A stretch of 42,185 nt of DNA from a virus. How positions within the stretch are numbered: position 1 is the first letter of the stretch; each line of letters starts with the position of its first letter. Shown here one piece after another: positions 22,645 through 31,319 of this stretch. Under the pieces are notes generated by a model, which saw nothing but the letters and a program-made list of their open reading frames with translations, ran no database searches and was not told the DNA's origin. The position numbers and the translations under genes are program-made. The stretch is taken from positions 1 through 42,185 of IMG/VR virus record IMGVR_UViG_3300036832_000339. One strand, given 5' to 3'.

Positions 22645-23861
22645 GCATCCACGGCTGGAAGTTCAACGTATTTTGGCAGGACGGCGGCGACGGTAGCGGC
22701 GGTCCCGGCAGCGGCAATGCTGGCACCGGCTCTAACGCTTCCGCCAACGCAGGCAATAGCAGCGCGGGACCGAGCGCCACCGGGTTAGGCGCGGCTGCTG
22801 ACGCGGCGGCGGCTGCGGCAGGGTTTGGCGGCGTTGGGACATCTGGCGCTCCCGGCGTGTCTGCACCGGGGGGAATGGGAAGCGGGGCGCCAGCCGGGAC
22901 AAGCTCAACCACGGATGGAGCTGATGCTTTTGGCGGTGGAGGGCAGACCAGCGTCACCGCAGGAGCGCCGACCGGACCAACCGGCGGTCTGTCTGGTTTC
23001 AGCGTCGCTGGCGTCAACGCGCCCGGCCCAAGCACAAGTGCAGGCGGTTTTGGCGGCGGCGTGGGGGCGCGCGGCGGCGTCTCGACGGGCGTCGGCGGCA
23101 TCGGCGGACCCGGCTCCAGCGCAGCGACTGGCGGGGGCGGCGGAACCGCTTCCGGCGGATCAGGCTTCGGCGTCCGAGGAACCAACCCGCTCAGTCAGAG
23201 CCTACTCGGCCTTGCCGCCCAGATGGGGCTGGGGCGGGGTGGCTTGTTAGGCGGGCTTGGAAACGCCGCCCCGGTCGGAGCGGTCACATCCTCGCCACTC
23301 GGCCCGCCCAGCCTCAGCTCAAGCCAAGTCGCCACCCTCAACTCGCTGCTCTCCAAGCTCACCGGGCCGGGCGGCCCCGGACCGGGGAAGGCGGCTCCGG
23401 TCGCAGACTTGAACCTGTCGACGCTCGCCCTCCTTTCGGGCTTCGGCGGCGGGCTCGGCACCCCAGCCACGATGGGCTACCCGTCGCTGGAAGGGGTCAG
23501 TCCGGGACTCACCGCCGCACCCGCCGGACCATCACCGGGACCGGGACCGTCAGTCGCATCGACCGCGCCCACGGCGACCGCCCCGCAAGGCCCAGCCGCA
23601 ATCTCCCAAGACGCGCAAGGGCTGGCGAGCGAGATGGCGGCGCTGTCATCGGAGCTGGGATCGCCAGCTTCCGCTTACGCCGCCAACCAAGACGCCGCCA
23701 CCAACACGGCGAACGTCGCCCCGCCCGCCACCGTCACGTCGGCGCAAACGCAAGCCGGTGGCGGGGGCATCACCAAGCTCCTCATGGACATCCTTGGCCT
23801 GTCGGGCGGCCCGACATCGCTCGCGCAGCTCGCGCAAATGGCGGGAGGCGGGCGTGGCTGA
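22641..23861 (+). CDS. Gly/Ser/Ala/Pro-rich virion protein (406 aa)
   Basis: It opens with a short ordered part (MSIHGWKFNVFWQDGGDGSG), then about 370 residues of Gly/Ser/Ala/Thr/Pro repeats, and ends in a helical stretch (ITKLLMDILGLSGGPTSLAQLAQMAGGG). ATGA overlaps at the start and the next gene overlaps its end. Open frames on the opposite strand here follow from GC bias. Confidence 0.6.
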   Translation: MSIHGWKFNVFWQDGGDGSGGPGSGNAGTGSNASANAGNSSAGPSATGLGAAADAAAAAAGFGGVGTSGAPGVSAPGGMGSGAPAGTSSTTDGADAFGGGGQTSVTAGAPTGPTGGLSGFSVAGVNAPGPSTSAGGFGGGVGARGGVSTGVGGIGGPGSSAATGGGGGTASGGSGFGVRGTNPLSQSLLGLAAQMGLGRGGLLGGLGNAAPVGAVTSSPLGPPSLSSSQVATLNSLLSKLTGPGGPGPGKAAPVADLNLSTLALLSGFGGGLGTPATMGYPSLEGVSPGLTAAPAGPSPGPGPSVASTAPTATAPQGPAAISQDAQGLASEMAALSSELGSPASAYAANQDAATNTANVAPPATVTSAQTQAGGGGITKLLMDILGLSGGPTSLAQLAQMAGGGRG

Positions 23862-25716
23862 CTTATTCGGCGGCGGATCGAGCAGTAGCAGCTCATCAGG
23901 CTCCGGCTTCAACCTCTCCAGCCTTACCAACGCGATCAGCTCCGCGTTCACCGGTATGGGCGGAACGGCGAGCAACGCCGCCAGCACAATTGGCAGCGCG
24001 GCGGGGGACGCAGCCTCTGCGGTCAACCCCGTCTCGACAGCCAACGCGGCGGAAAACACGTTCGACCCGACCGGCTCGATAGGGGCGCAACTGTCTATCG
24101 ACCCGCCGACCGCCGGTTCGGTGGCGGATCAGCAATCGGGCGTCGGCGGGACGCAATCAGACCCGCAGCAGGGCGCCAAGCAACAGAACAACCAGTACGC
24201 GCCCGAAAGCGCCGTCGCCGGGCTCAAGGACGCGCTCGACCAGCTCACCCAGCAACAGCGGCAAAACCCGTGGGCGCCGCAGCCTGCGCCGAAGGGCATG
24301 GACCGTGCGAGCCGGATGCCGGTGCCGCCGAGTGTGGGCCAGCCCGCGCCAGTCCTGCCGCAGTTAAGCGGCGGCGACGTGGGGGCGGCCGACGCATCCA
24401 ATCTGGCGGCGGCGGGCAAGATCCCGACGCTGGCGGCGATGACGCCCGCTCCCGAGGCGAGCGATCAGAGCCTGCCCGGCGTGACGCCCGGCGAAACCGG
24501 GGCGCAGTCGCCCGGTTCGTTCTATGGCACGTCCGTTCAGCCGCAGACCGCCGGGCCAGTGGCTGAACCGGCCGCAGCCAGACTTCCGCCCGAGCAAGGC
24601 GGGCCGCCATCTACAACGGCGGGCAGGCCAACGCCCAAGACCGACGATCAAGGCCGCGCAATCACCGTCAAGGCGAAGCCGACCGACAAGCCCGCGCCCG
24701 GCGACGCGCCGACGCCCGACGCGACGACGCCGACGCCCACAAAGGGCGGCCCGACGCCGGAGCCGACTTTCCCGCCGGACCCCAATCAGCCAAGCCCCAG
24801 CCCGATGATGCGCGACGTCACCGGCGGCCAGAGCGTCCCTCCCGCCTTGGTCCAGCTCGCCCGAGCCGCGCTGCCGGTGGTTCTGCCGATGCTCCTGTCG
24901 GCCGCGCTCAGTCGGAAAGGCGGCGGCTTCCGCCACTTCGGCGGCTTCCATCCCGGCGGCGGCGGCCACTGGCCCTATCACCACCCGATGCAGGGCTGGC
25001 AGATGCACGACCATCATCCCGGCGGCGGTTGGCGGCCGATGGATCCGCGCCACATGCGCCACTTGGGCTATGGCGGCGGTCGCGAGTGGGAGCAAGGCGA
25101 CGTTCATCCGGGCGGCGCGCTGATCATGCAAGCCTTGTTCGGCAACGGCCCGCAAGGGATTGCGACCCAGCCAGCAGCCGCGCGGCCGGGCGGCTATCCG
25201 CCGGGAATGCGAAACACCCAGCCAGCCGACACGACCGAGTATGATCCGGCCAATGTGCCGATGGGCTCGACCGAAAGGGGGACGCCCGGCGTCAGCGCCT
25301 CGCAATATGACAGCTTCGCCCGCAACTACGCCAGCCAGATCGGCTTGAACCCAGATGTCGTCTCGCGCGTCCTCGCCACCGAAAGCAGCTTCGGCCAGAA
25401 CATCTATGGCGACTATGTGGACGGCAAACCGACCAGCTTCGGCGGCTTCCAGCTCCACCTTTCGCCGGACGGAACGGCGATGGGCAACCAGTACATGCGC
25501 CAATACGGCCACGCGCCTTGGGACCACAAATACTGGCAGGAACAGGTCAAATTCGCGCTCGATCAGATGAAGAAGGGCGGCTTGGGGCCTTGGAAGACGA
25601 CGATGAACAAACTCGGCTATGGACAATGGTCCGCCAACGCCGCGCCCACAAGGACAGCGAGCGCGCCGCCGCCCACCACTCAGCAAGGCCCGGAGGCCGC
25701 AGCCGCGCCCGGTTAG
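23854..25716 (+). CDS. Virion protein with C-terminal lytic transglycosylase-like domain (620 aa)
   Basis: Domain order: Ser/Gly-rich N-terminus (about 1-60), Pro/Thr-rich region (about 200-340), a His/Gly/Trp-rich segment (about 360-420, HFGGFHPGGGGHWPYHHP), then a C-terminal lysozyme-like fold (about 505-605): NPDVVSRVLATESSFGQNIYGD with a likely catalytic Glu, SFGGFQLHLSPDGTAMGNQYMRQYGHAPWDHKYW. The enzyme would open peptidoglycan during DNA entry. The GTG at 23854 overlaps the preceding stop. Confidence 0.75.
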   Translation: MADLFGGGSSSSSSSGSGFNLSSLTNAISSAFTGMGGTASNAASTIGSAAGDAASAVNPVSTANAAENTFDPTGSIGAQLSIDPPTAGSVADQQSGVGGTQSDPQQGAKQQNNQYAPESAVAGLKDALDQLTQQQRQNPWAPQPAPKGMDRASRMPVPPSVGQPAPVLPQLSGGDVGAADASNLAAAGKIPTLAAMTPAPEASDQSLPGVTPGETGAQSPGSFYGTSVQPQTAGPVAEPAAARLPPEQGGPPSTTAGRPTPKTDDQGRAITVKAKPTDKPAPGDAPTPDATTPTPTKGGPTPEPTFPPDPNQPSPSPMMRDVTGGQSVPPALVQLARAALPVVLPMLLSAALSRKGGGFRHFGGFHPGGGGHWPYHHPMQGWQMHDHHPGGGWRPMDPRHMRHLGYGGGREWEQGDVHPGGALIMQALFGNGPQGIATQPAAARPGGYPPGMRNTQPADTTEYDPANVPMGSTERGTPGVSASQYDSFARNYASQIGLNPDVVSRVLATESSFGQNIYGDYVDGKPTSFGGFQLHLSPDGTAMGNQYMRQYGHAPWDHKYWQEQVKFALDQMKKGGLGPWKTTMNKLGYGQWSANAAPTRTASAPPPTTQQGPEAAAAPG

Positions 25717-25723
25717 ATCAGAC

Positions 25724-25744
25724 TGTCCTACGGATCGTGTGACA
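25724..25744. promoter_or_regulatory. 21-bp operator, copy 8, abutting a start codon
   Basis: The half-sites are TGTCCTACG and GTGACA, in the 29-bp gap between 25716 and 25746. It ends 1 bp before the ATG at 25746. If the inner TACGGA is a -10, the transcript would be leaderless or nearly so; no ribosome site is visible. Confidence 0.65.
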
Positions 25745-25745
25745 C

Positions 25746-27734
25746 ATGAGCGACGCTTTCCAAAATGATCCCTTAGCAGCCGCGCAGACCGCATACAGCC
25801 CGCTGCCGCAGATGGTGCAGAGGTTCCGCGAGACGTGGTCCGGCGGCCGCCCGGCGCCACGGCCCATACCAACCATCGAGGAGCAGCAGCAGGAAACCCA
25901 GCCGGACCACAGCAAAATCCCGGAGTGGAACCAGCCGAGACGGCAAACTTTAGCCGCCCCGGCGGGCGCTCCGACCCCTCGCCAAGCCCAATTCGCCCCG
26001 TTCGTCGGCGCGTCGATCCCCCGCCCCTCCCACCAGTGGGGTGCGGAGGAGCAATTCCCGAAATTGCCCCAACCATTCGAGGCGCCCCACATCGCGAAGG
26101 GGTTGAGCGGCTACTTCAGCCAGAACGGATCGAATCCTGCCGCCACAATCGCAGGCGCGTTGGGGATGTGGTCGGGCACCTTCATGGAAGGCTACCAGCA
26201 AGGCCGCGAAGAAAAGATGAAACTGGCGCGCGAACAGATGGCGCTCCACATCGAGGCGCTCAAAGTGCGGGCCGAGGAGGAAATGACCCGGTACTCGGAC
26301 GTGATCGCGGCCCACGGCGCGCTCAACGAGACGGGTGACGTGCGGAAGATGATCAAGCCCGTCAACGGCAAGACGGTAATGGAGGATCTTTACGACACCG
26401 CCGTCTCAATCGGCGACGTGGGCAAGCCGGGAACGCTCGGCGATCTAATCGCTTCCGGCGCAATGCCGAGCGACGTGATCAAATTCCTTGAAGCACGCGA
26501 CAACCGGACCCGCGATCTGCAAAAGCTCAAGGCGACGGTGGACGGCGACAGCGCCGAAGAAAGCAAATGGGGCTTGGCCACTCCGCAAAAAACGGGCGAC
26601 GACGAGGCTGGCCGATATTCGGGGCTTCGTGAACCGGGAAGCCCGGCCGTCGCATCGGCAGCTCCGACGCCGTCAGTCGATCCAGTGACCGGCGATAAAG
26701 TCGCTGGACCCGGCGCACCGTCCGCCCGGACCCAAGATCACGACCCGGAAGATCCGTTCGCACCCGGCAGTCCCGGCGAGGAAGCCGTGACGGATGTCAT
26801 GCGGGGATCAGACATGAACGCCCAAGTGGCCAAGCGCCACCCCGGATTGGCCGACGCCGTGTATCGTGAAGCCGCGCGCCGAAATCAAAAGATGGCTGAT
26901 CTGATCCAAAACCCACCGAAAGACCCGAGCCAAATCTTGCCAGCCGTTAAGCGGATCAACCCAGCCATCGGGAGCGACGTTGAGCAAGTCTTGAACTACC
27001 AGATGCCCGCGTCCGGCGGCGTGTCCGGCACCGGAGCGTCGCCCGGCACGAAGGCGGGGCAGTATTCCGACCGGCTGCGCAACCTCGCCCACCTAATCGA
27101 CCCGAAATGGAACCAAGGGTTTTATCAAGACCAGCAGCGGTTCAGGGTTGACATCAGCACCCAGACCACGCTTGCCCGGACGAAAGACCTCGCCGCGATG
27201 GCGGATCGTATCAACACCGATCTGCGGATCATCGAAAACGATTTGAAAAAGCGCGGCCTAAGCACGACGAACGTCAACATGGAGGGCATCATGTCGATGT
27301 TCGCCAACGATCCGAAGTATGTCGGCCTGCACACCGACTTCCTCGCGTACAACGATGCGTATAACACCATCGTCAGCGGCGGCAGGCACACCGTGACGGG
27401 CGCGCGGGAACAGACGAGCGCGATTTCGTCCTACGCGCCGCTCGCCACCTATCGCAACGTCATCAAAGGCCACATGTCCGGCGTTGACGGAATGATCGAC
27501 GCGGTGCGAAGCCGCTGGCGGTCCTACGGCGGCAAGGACGAAGACATGCCGAGCGGCGACGACCGCAATTCGGCCGAGGCGTTCCAAGCGATCAAAGACT
27601 ACAAGCTTATGGACTACGTGACAGGCGCGCGGCCGATGAAAGATGTCGTCGTTCACAACGGCGTCCGGGCGGTCTGGACCGGGAAAAACCAGATCGACCG
27701 CAACGCCCCCGAAAACTGGAAGGCGGCTGACTGA
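25746..27734 (+). CDS. Large internal virion (ejection) protein (662 aa)
   Basis: Disordered Pro/Gln-rich first 100 residues are followed by a mainly helical body (KMKLAREQMALHIEALKVRAEEEMTRYSDVIAAHG; a long C-terminal helical part with RIIENDLKKRG). Position directly after the transglycosylase-like gene fits a podovirus internal core protein ejected with DNA. No catalytic motif seen. Its start follows an operator copy without a clear ribosome site. Confidence 0.65.
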   Translation: MSDAFQNDPLAAAQTAYSPLPQMVQRFRETWSGGRPAPRPIPTIEEQQQETQPDHSKIPEWNQPRRQTLAAPAGAPTPRQAQFAPFVGASIPRPSHQWGAEEQFPKLPQPFEAPHIAKGLSGYFSQNGSNPAATIAGALGMWSGTFMEGYQQGREEKMKLAREQMALHIEALKVRAEEEMTRYSDVIAAHGALNETGDVRKMIKPVNGKTVMEDLYDTAVSIGDVGKPGTLGDLIASGAMPSDVIKFLEARDNRTRDLQKLKATVDGDSAEESKWGLATPQKTGDDEAGRYSGLREPGSPAVASAAPTPSVDPVTGDKVAGPGAPSARTQDHDPEDPFAPGSPGEEAVTDVMRGSDMNAQVAKRHPGLADAVYREAARRNQKMADLIQNPPKDPSQILPAVKRINPAIGSDVEQVLNYQMPASGGVSGTGASPGTKAGQYSDRLRNLAHLIDPKWNQGFYQDQQRFRVDISTQTTLARTKDLAAMADRINTDLRIIENDLKKRGLSTTNVNMEGIMSMFANDPKYVGLHTDFLAYNDAYNTIVSGGRHTVTGAREQTSAISSYAPLATYRNVIKGHMSGVDGMIDAVRSRWRSYGGKDEDMPSGDDRNSAEAFQAIKDYKLMDYVTGARPMKDVVVHNGVRAVWTGKNQIDRNAPENWKAAD

Positions 27735-28615
27735 TGCCCCGAGACATGACGCCGGAGGAGTGGAAGAAATTCTCCGGCGGTCTGCAAGCCGAAGCTCCTG
27801 ACACGCCTAGCGGCGGCGACGAGCCTTATGCGCCGCCCATTCAAGGCACGCTCAACTTCGGTAGGGGTCTGGTCGAAGGCGCGAAAAAAGGCGTCGCCAG
27901 CATGATCCCCGAAAGCATCGAAGGGAAAAGCTGGAAAGATTATTCTTCGTCAGAAGGCGATCCGCAGTCGGTGGCGGAACGGGCTGGCGAGTGGACCGGC
28001 GACATCGGCGCGAACATCGCGCCTTTCTTCATCAACCCACCCCTTGGGATTGCGACGAAGGTGGGCGAGCTGGGCAACCTCGCAGCAAGGTTTGGGCCGC
28101 GCGCCGCGACGTTCGCAGGAAAATGGGCTCCTCGACTCGGACGGTACATCGAAGGCACGGTCAAAGGCACGGCAGCGGGCGGCATCGAATCCGCCGTCCA
28201 CAACGAGGAAGACAAAACCCCGGAAGAATTTGGCCGCAACGTCAAGCGTGGAGCCGTCACAGGCGGAACAGCTACCGCTGGAGTTCTAGGCACGCGAGCC
28301 GCCGCTCGCCTCGCGTACGAGGCTCTGCCTCCGGGGCTCAAACACATGTTGGGCATGGGCGCGCTCACTAGCACCGTCGCCGGGGCCGGGCTCGCCGTGA
28401 TCGACAGATTAGGCAATCATCACTGGATACCGTGGCATCTGCTTTACGGCGCGGCGGCGCCCGTAGCGGCGGGAGTTGCGGGAGTAGCCGGAGCGCCGCC
28501 CGGCGTCATCGGCGCAGGCGCAGAACGCGCGGCGCAGGGCGCAGGCTATGAGCGCACCGACAAGCCCCAGCCGCAGCAAGAAGGATCAGGAGACTATGTC
28601 GAAGCCCCGAAGTGA
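27734..28615 (+). CDS. Internal virion protein with hydrophobic segments (293 aa)
   Basis: After an acidic N-terminus it has glycine-zipper-like and hydrophobic stretches (IGANIAPFFINPPLGIATKVG; GALTSTVAGAGLAVIDRLG; YGAAAPVAAGVAGVAGAPPGVIGAG) that could insert into the cell envelope. This fits a third ejection-type protein. The ATG overlaps the previous stop. It ends the run of likely internal proteins. Confidence 0.6.
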   Translation: MPRDMTPEEWKKFSGGLQAEAPDTPSGGDEPYAPPIQGTLNFGRGLVEGAKKGVASMIPESIEGKSWKDYSSSEGDPQSVAERAGEWTGDIGANIAPFFINPPLGIATKVGELGNLAARFGPRAATFAGKWAPRLGRYIEGTVKGTAAGGIESAVHNEEDKTPEEFGRNVKRGAVTGGTATAGVLGTRAAARLAYEALPPGLKHMLGMGALTSTVAGAGLAVIDRLGNHHWIPWHLLYGAAAPVAAGVAGVAGAPPGVIGAGAERAAQGAGYERTDKPQPQQEGSGDYVEAPK

Positions 28616-28689
28616 CGTAGGATAAGCGCGACGACCGGGCGTGGAGGCCCGGCCGCCACTTGACACAGCCAACTTTGAGGGAGCTGGCC

Positions 28690-29151
28690 ATGACCGCTTT
28701 CAAAGATATTACAGGACAACGCTTCGGTCGATTGACCGTTGTCGCCTTGCACAGTCGCGGCACCGCGCGAATTAAGCCGAAATGGTTGTGCAAGTGCGAT
28801 TGCGGCAACGACACCCTTGTCGATTGGAGCGCACGCATTCAATCGTGCGGCTGCCTACGACGCGAACGCGGCAATCGGAAACATTGTCGCTGGAACACCA
28901 CAGAGTACAACATCTGGCTGGGAATGTGGCAGCGGTGCCGCAATAAGAAAACCAAATGCTGGCCGCGCTACGGCGGTCGCGGCATCAAGGTTTGCGAGCG
29001 TTGGCGAGAATTTGTAAACTTCCTCGCCGACATGGGCGAACGACCGCCCGGCATGTCAATCGACAGGCAAGACAACAATGGCGACTACGCCCCGGAAAAT
29101 TGCCGCTGGGCTACACCACGCGAGCAAGCCCAAAATAGGCGGCGGCGTTGA
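28690..29151 (+). CDS. HNH/AP2-type homing endonuclease-like protein (153 aa)
   Basis: The N-terminal zinc-binding part has CKCDCG and CGC. The C-terminal part has the familiar phage pattern WQRC...[48 protein letters not shown], typical of freestanding phage HNH/AP2 endonuclease-related proteins. The ATG at 28690 has GAGGGAG upstream. A close relative lies at 33908-34282. It was probably inserted, since its end overlaps the next gene. Confidence 0.85.
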   Translation: MTAFKDITGQRFGRLTVVALHSRGTARIKPKWLCKCDCGNDTLVDWSARIQSCGCLRRERGNRKHCRWNTTEYNIWLGMWQRCRNKKTKCWPRYGGRGIKVCERWREFVNFLADMGERPPGMSIDRQDNNGDYAPENCRWATPREQAQNRRRR

Positions 29152-29449
29152 TCCGCTCAACTTGAACGAGCGTCTCTACGCCCAATTGGCGCGGCTACTT
29201 GACGACATGGAAGCCGCCGACCGCGACGAAACAATGACCTTTCCCCAAAGAATTTCAGCGTTAATTGCAGTCGCAAGGGTGCAGAAGATGTTCGCCGACC
29301 TTAGAAAAGGGGATTTCAACGATGGATCAGCCGGAAGCGAGATCCGACGATATAGCCAAGCCTTCGCGCGTCAGGGCTCCCATGGTTCTGGTATCCGAGA
29401 AGCAGACGCCGGAGCCGCCGACGACAGCCCCGACGAGTTCGACGCCTAG
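29078..29449 (+). CDS. Small helical phage protein (123 aa)
   Basis: The core [53 protein letters not shown] matches my memory of a conserved small phage protein of unknown function. Its conserved N-terminal SKPKIGGG lies within the 3' end of the HNH gene, in another frame. The start could be ATG 29078, overlapping the HNH gene by 74 bp. The last part overlaps the next gene. Confidence 0.6.
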   Translation: MATTPRKIAAGLHHASKPKIGGGVDPLNLNERLYAQLARLLDDMEAADRDETMTFPQRISALIAVARVQKMFADLRKGDFNDGSAGSEIRRYSQAFARQGSHGSGIREADAGAADDSPDEFDA

Positions 29450-29708
29450 CCCTGTTCAACGTGAAACAGCCAACTACGCGGAGGCGATGCACCGCTCCGC
29501 TTGGAAAGCCGGGGTTATGGGAGCCTTAAACGCCATCGCGGTCATCTTGGCGATCCGCGTCATTCTCCTCGTCTCGGTCATCGGCGCGCTCATCCTCGCG
29601 TTCACGGTCCTCAAAGCGCCCGATCCGGTCGCGTGGCCGTCCCTTGTTATGCTTGTTGTCTACTGCCTTTTCGTCGTCTGTCCGGTCGTCTGGCTTTCGA
29701 GCCGCTGA
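29322..29708 (+). CDS. Membrane protein at the end of the late operon (128 aa)
   Basis: It has a disordered Pro/Thr-rich N-terminus, a helix (AEAMHRSAWKAGVMGALNAI) and two or three hydrophobic segments (AVILAIRVILLVSVIGALILAFTV; LVMLVVYCLFVVCPVVWL). The ATG at 29322 has AAAGGGG upstream. It overlaps the preceding gene in another frame. It is the last rightward gene before convergence; holin-like size but unproven. Confidence 0.6.
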   Translation: MDQPEARSDDIAKPSRVRAPMVLVSEKQTPEPPTTAPTSSTPSPVQRETANYAEAMHRSAWKAGVMGALNAIAVILAIRVILLVSVIGALILAFTVLKAPDPVAWPSLVMLVVYCLFVVCPVVWLSSR

Positions 29709-29733
29709 CCTGAACTGATCCCAGCTCACCCAC

Positions 29734-30012
29734 TTACGCATCGCCGCGATCCGGAATTTCGGTCAACGCCCGCTGAACCGCCGAGACGCCTGCGGTGCGC
29801 GACCGCAGGCGGCGCTCAAAATCCAACAAATCGTTGTCCGACTCGGCGACTTGCTTGATCGCGTTCACCGCGCCGATCACTTGCTCGACCGGCACGCCCA
29901 TCAGCGTCGCCACCCGTTGCATGTCCCAACCGTCAATCAGGACGGCGACAGCGACGCGCACCTTCTCCGATGGCGTGAGGGTGGTCTTGGTTTCCTCGAA
30001 TGCTTTCATCAC
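29734..30012 (-). CDS. Small HTH-like protein (92 aa)
   Basis: The middle GWDMQRVATLMGVPVEQVIGAVNAIKQV has helix-turn-helix character, close to sigma region 4 or to phage regulators. It is the last gene of the leftward recombination operon and overlaps the exonuclease stop. Function otherwise unknown. Confidence 0.6.
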   Translation of the reverse strand: MMKAFEETKTTLTPSEKVRVAVAVLIDGWDMQRVATLMGVPVEQVIGAVNAIKQVAESDNDLLDFERRLRSRTAGVSAVQRALTEIPDRGDA

Positions 30013-30719
30013 GCTGTTCCTTCCTCCGGGTTGACGATCTGCAAATCAACCGCCGGGCCTCCGTAGGCGACGTCGGCGGGCGTGGCGATCCGCCGCACGA
30101 CAGCGTAGGCCCCAAGCGAGCGGGCGCGCTCCGTCGCCGAGTCGAGGGCGTCGCAAAAGGCGCTAAGGGCGCTCCGCAACATGCCTTGGAACCGCGTGTC
30201 AGGGAGATGGACCTGTTGGAATGGCGGCATCTGAGGGTGATAGGTGAAGAAATGGACCCCTTGAAACTCGCCAACCAACATCTGCCCTTGAACTTGCGCC
30301 CGATAATCCTCGCCGGGGCCGTCAAGCAGATAGCCGATCTGGGTGAACGCGGCTGGGCATTTGATTTCGACGGCTTCCTTGGCGCCCTTCAACATCCGGT
30401 CAGGCGACGCGCCTAGCCTGCCGTCGTCCGTGGTCACAAAGCCGCCCGGCTCAAGCTGGAGTTCGTTGTTGAACTCAAACAACGCGACAGCGTTCGGCTC
30501 GTTGGCTCTGCCATGCTCGATCCAGCGCACGAAATCGAGCTGGTCGTCTTGGCTTTCGTGCAACAGGCGTTCGGCGATCAGCCGGTACATGTACTTGATC
30601 GCCTGTTTCGACGGCTCGCCCTTGGGCGTGATGATCTTATGAAACATGCTCGACGTGGGCCGCCCCAAACGGAGGTCGTACCATTCCGCCGAGCCTTGCT
30701 GGACGCGATGGAACTTCAT
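30009..30719 (-). CDS. YqaJ/lambda-type recombination exonuclease (236 aa)
   Basis: A 5'-3' exonuclease that would make single strands for the annealase. PD-(D/E)xK signs: WYDLRLGRPTSS near the start, HGRANEPNAV (Glu74), LGASPDRML (Asp107) and VEIKCP (Glu118, Lys120). Length is normal for YqaJ-type enzymes. AGGAGG lies before the ATG at 30719. It shares a leftward operon with the ERF annealase. Confidence 0.88.
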   Translation of the reverse strand: MKFHRVQQGSAEWYDLRLGRPTSSMFHKIITPKGEPSKQAIKYMYRLIAERLLHESQDDQLDFVRWIEHGRANEPNAVALFEFNNELQLEPGGFVTTDDGRLGASPDRMLKGAKEAVEIKCPAAFTQIGYLLDGPGEDYRAQVQGQMLVGEFQGVHFFTYHPQMPPFQQVHLPDTRFQGMLRSALSAFCDALDSATERARSLGAYAVVRRIATPADVAYGGPAVDLQIVNPEEGTA

Positions 30720-30907
30720 TTCTGAACCTCCTTCATCGCCAGCTTGCGCTGCCACCGCGCCGCCCACCGCTGCTCGACTGCCGCTTCCTCGCCGGTCTTC
30801 TGGGCTTCCGCGCGCTGCCGCTGATATTCAGGATCGTTGCGGTAGCCCAACTTCGGGTCCATCCAAGGCTTGCGATGCTGGGGCCGAAACCGCTGGAAGT
30901 ACGTCAT
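30716..30907 (-). CDS. Small charged protein (63 aa)
   Basis: Arg/Gln/Glu-rich and helical (YQRQRAEAQKTGEEAAVEQRWAARWQRK). No motif recognised. ATGA overlaps on both sides place it in the recombination operon between the exonuclease and the secreted-protein gene. Confidence 0.6.
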   Translation of the reverse strand: MTYFQRFRPQHRKPWMDPKLGYRNDPEYQRQRAEAQKTGEEAAVEQRWAARWQRKLAMKEVQK

Positions 30908-31146
30908 AGTCCACCTGTGTCGATCCGATTGGCGACCGTCGCCCACAGCGGCTCGCCTTCCCACTTCAAAGTAGGGACGAGTTCGACGTACCAACTGTGA
31001 TCGCTCACTTGCGGCCGACTGACACTGCACCGCTGCGGGTACGGAAATTTCCAGACGGAGAACCGATGGCACGCCTGCGCCTCCCTCGCAGACGCGCCAC
31101 CGGCTAAGACGGCGAGCAACATGCACACCACTCGCCGCCTCATCAC
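30904..31146 (-). CDS. Small secreted protein in the recombination operon (80 aa)
   Basis: MMRRRVVCMLLAVLAGGASA is a signal peptide with a likely cut after ASA. The mature 60 residues have two cysteines (CHRFSVWKFPYPQRC) and aromatic residues, with one potential disulfide. A periplasmic protein in an early recombination operon is unusual. It overlaps genes on both sides. Function unknown; adsorption or lysis control are guesses. Confidence 0.65.
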   Translation of the reverse strand: MMRRRVVCMLLAVLAGGASAREAQACHRFSVWKFPYPQRCSVSRPQVSDHSWYVELVPTLKWEGEPLWATVANRIDTGGL

Positions 31147-31319
31147 GGACGCCCGCCCTCACGCCACGCGGCGAGCTGATCCTCAATCGTCGTCTGAATG
31201 AGTTTGGCCAGCTCGTCCTTCATCCGCTCAAGCTGCGCCTCGTCGTCCACTGTCTCGTCCTCAAGGAAATGTTCGGCTAAATCGTAGGACTTCTCGTCGT
31301 AGGTCATTTCTTTGGTCAT
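31143..31319 (-). CDS. Small acidic protein (58 aa)
   Basis: An acidic helical peptide (EKSYDLAEHFLEDETVDDEAQ then a Lys/Leu helix). ATG overlaps the ERF stop and its stop overlaps the next start, so the frame is embedded in the coupled operon. Function unknown. Confidence 0.65.
   Translation of the reverse strand: MTKEMTYDEKSYDLAEHFLEDETVDDEAQLERMKDELAKLIQTTIEDQLAAWREGGRP

Noticed and set aside
24364-26076. Long leftward open frame of 570 codons opposite the transglycosylase and ejection genes
   Set aside because: It is a GC-bias shadow: low-complexity Arg/Gly/Ala translation, no ribosome site, and the rightward frames have clear domains.
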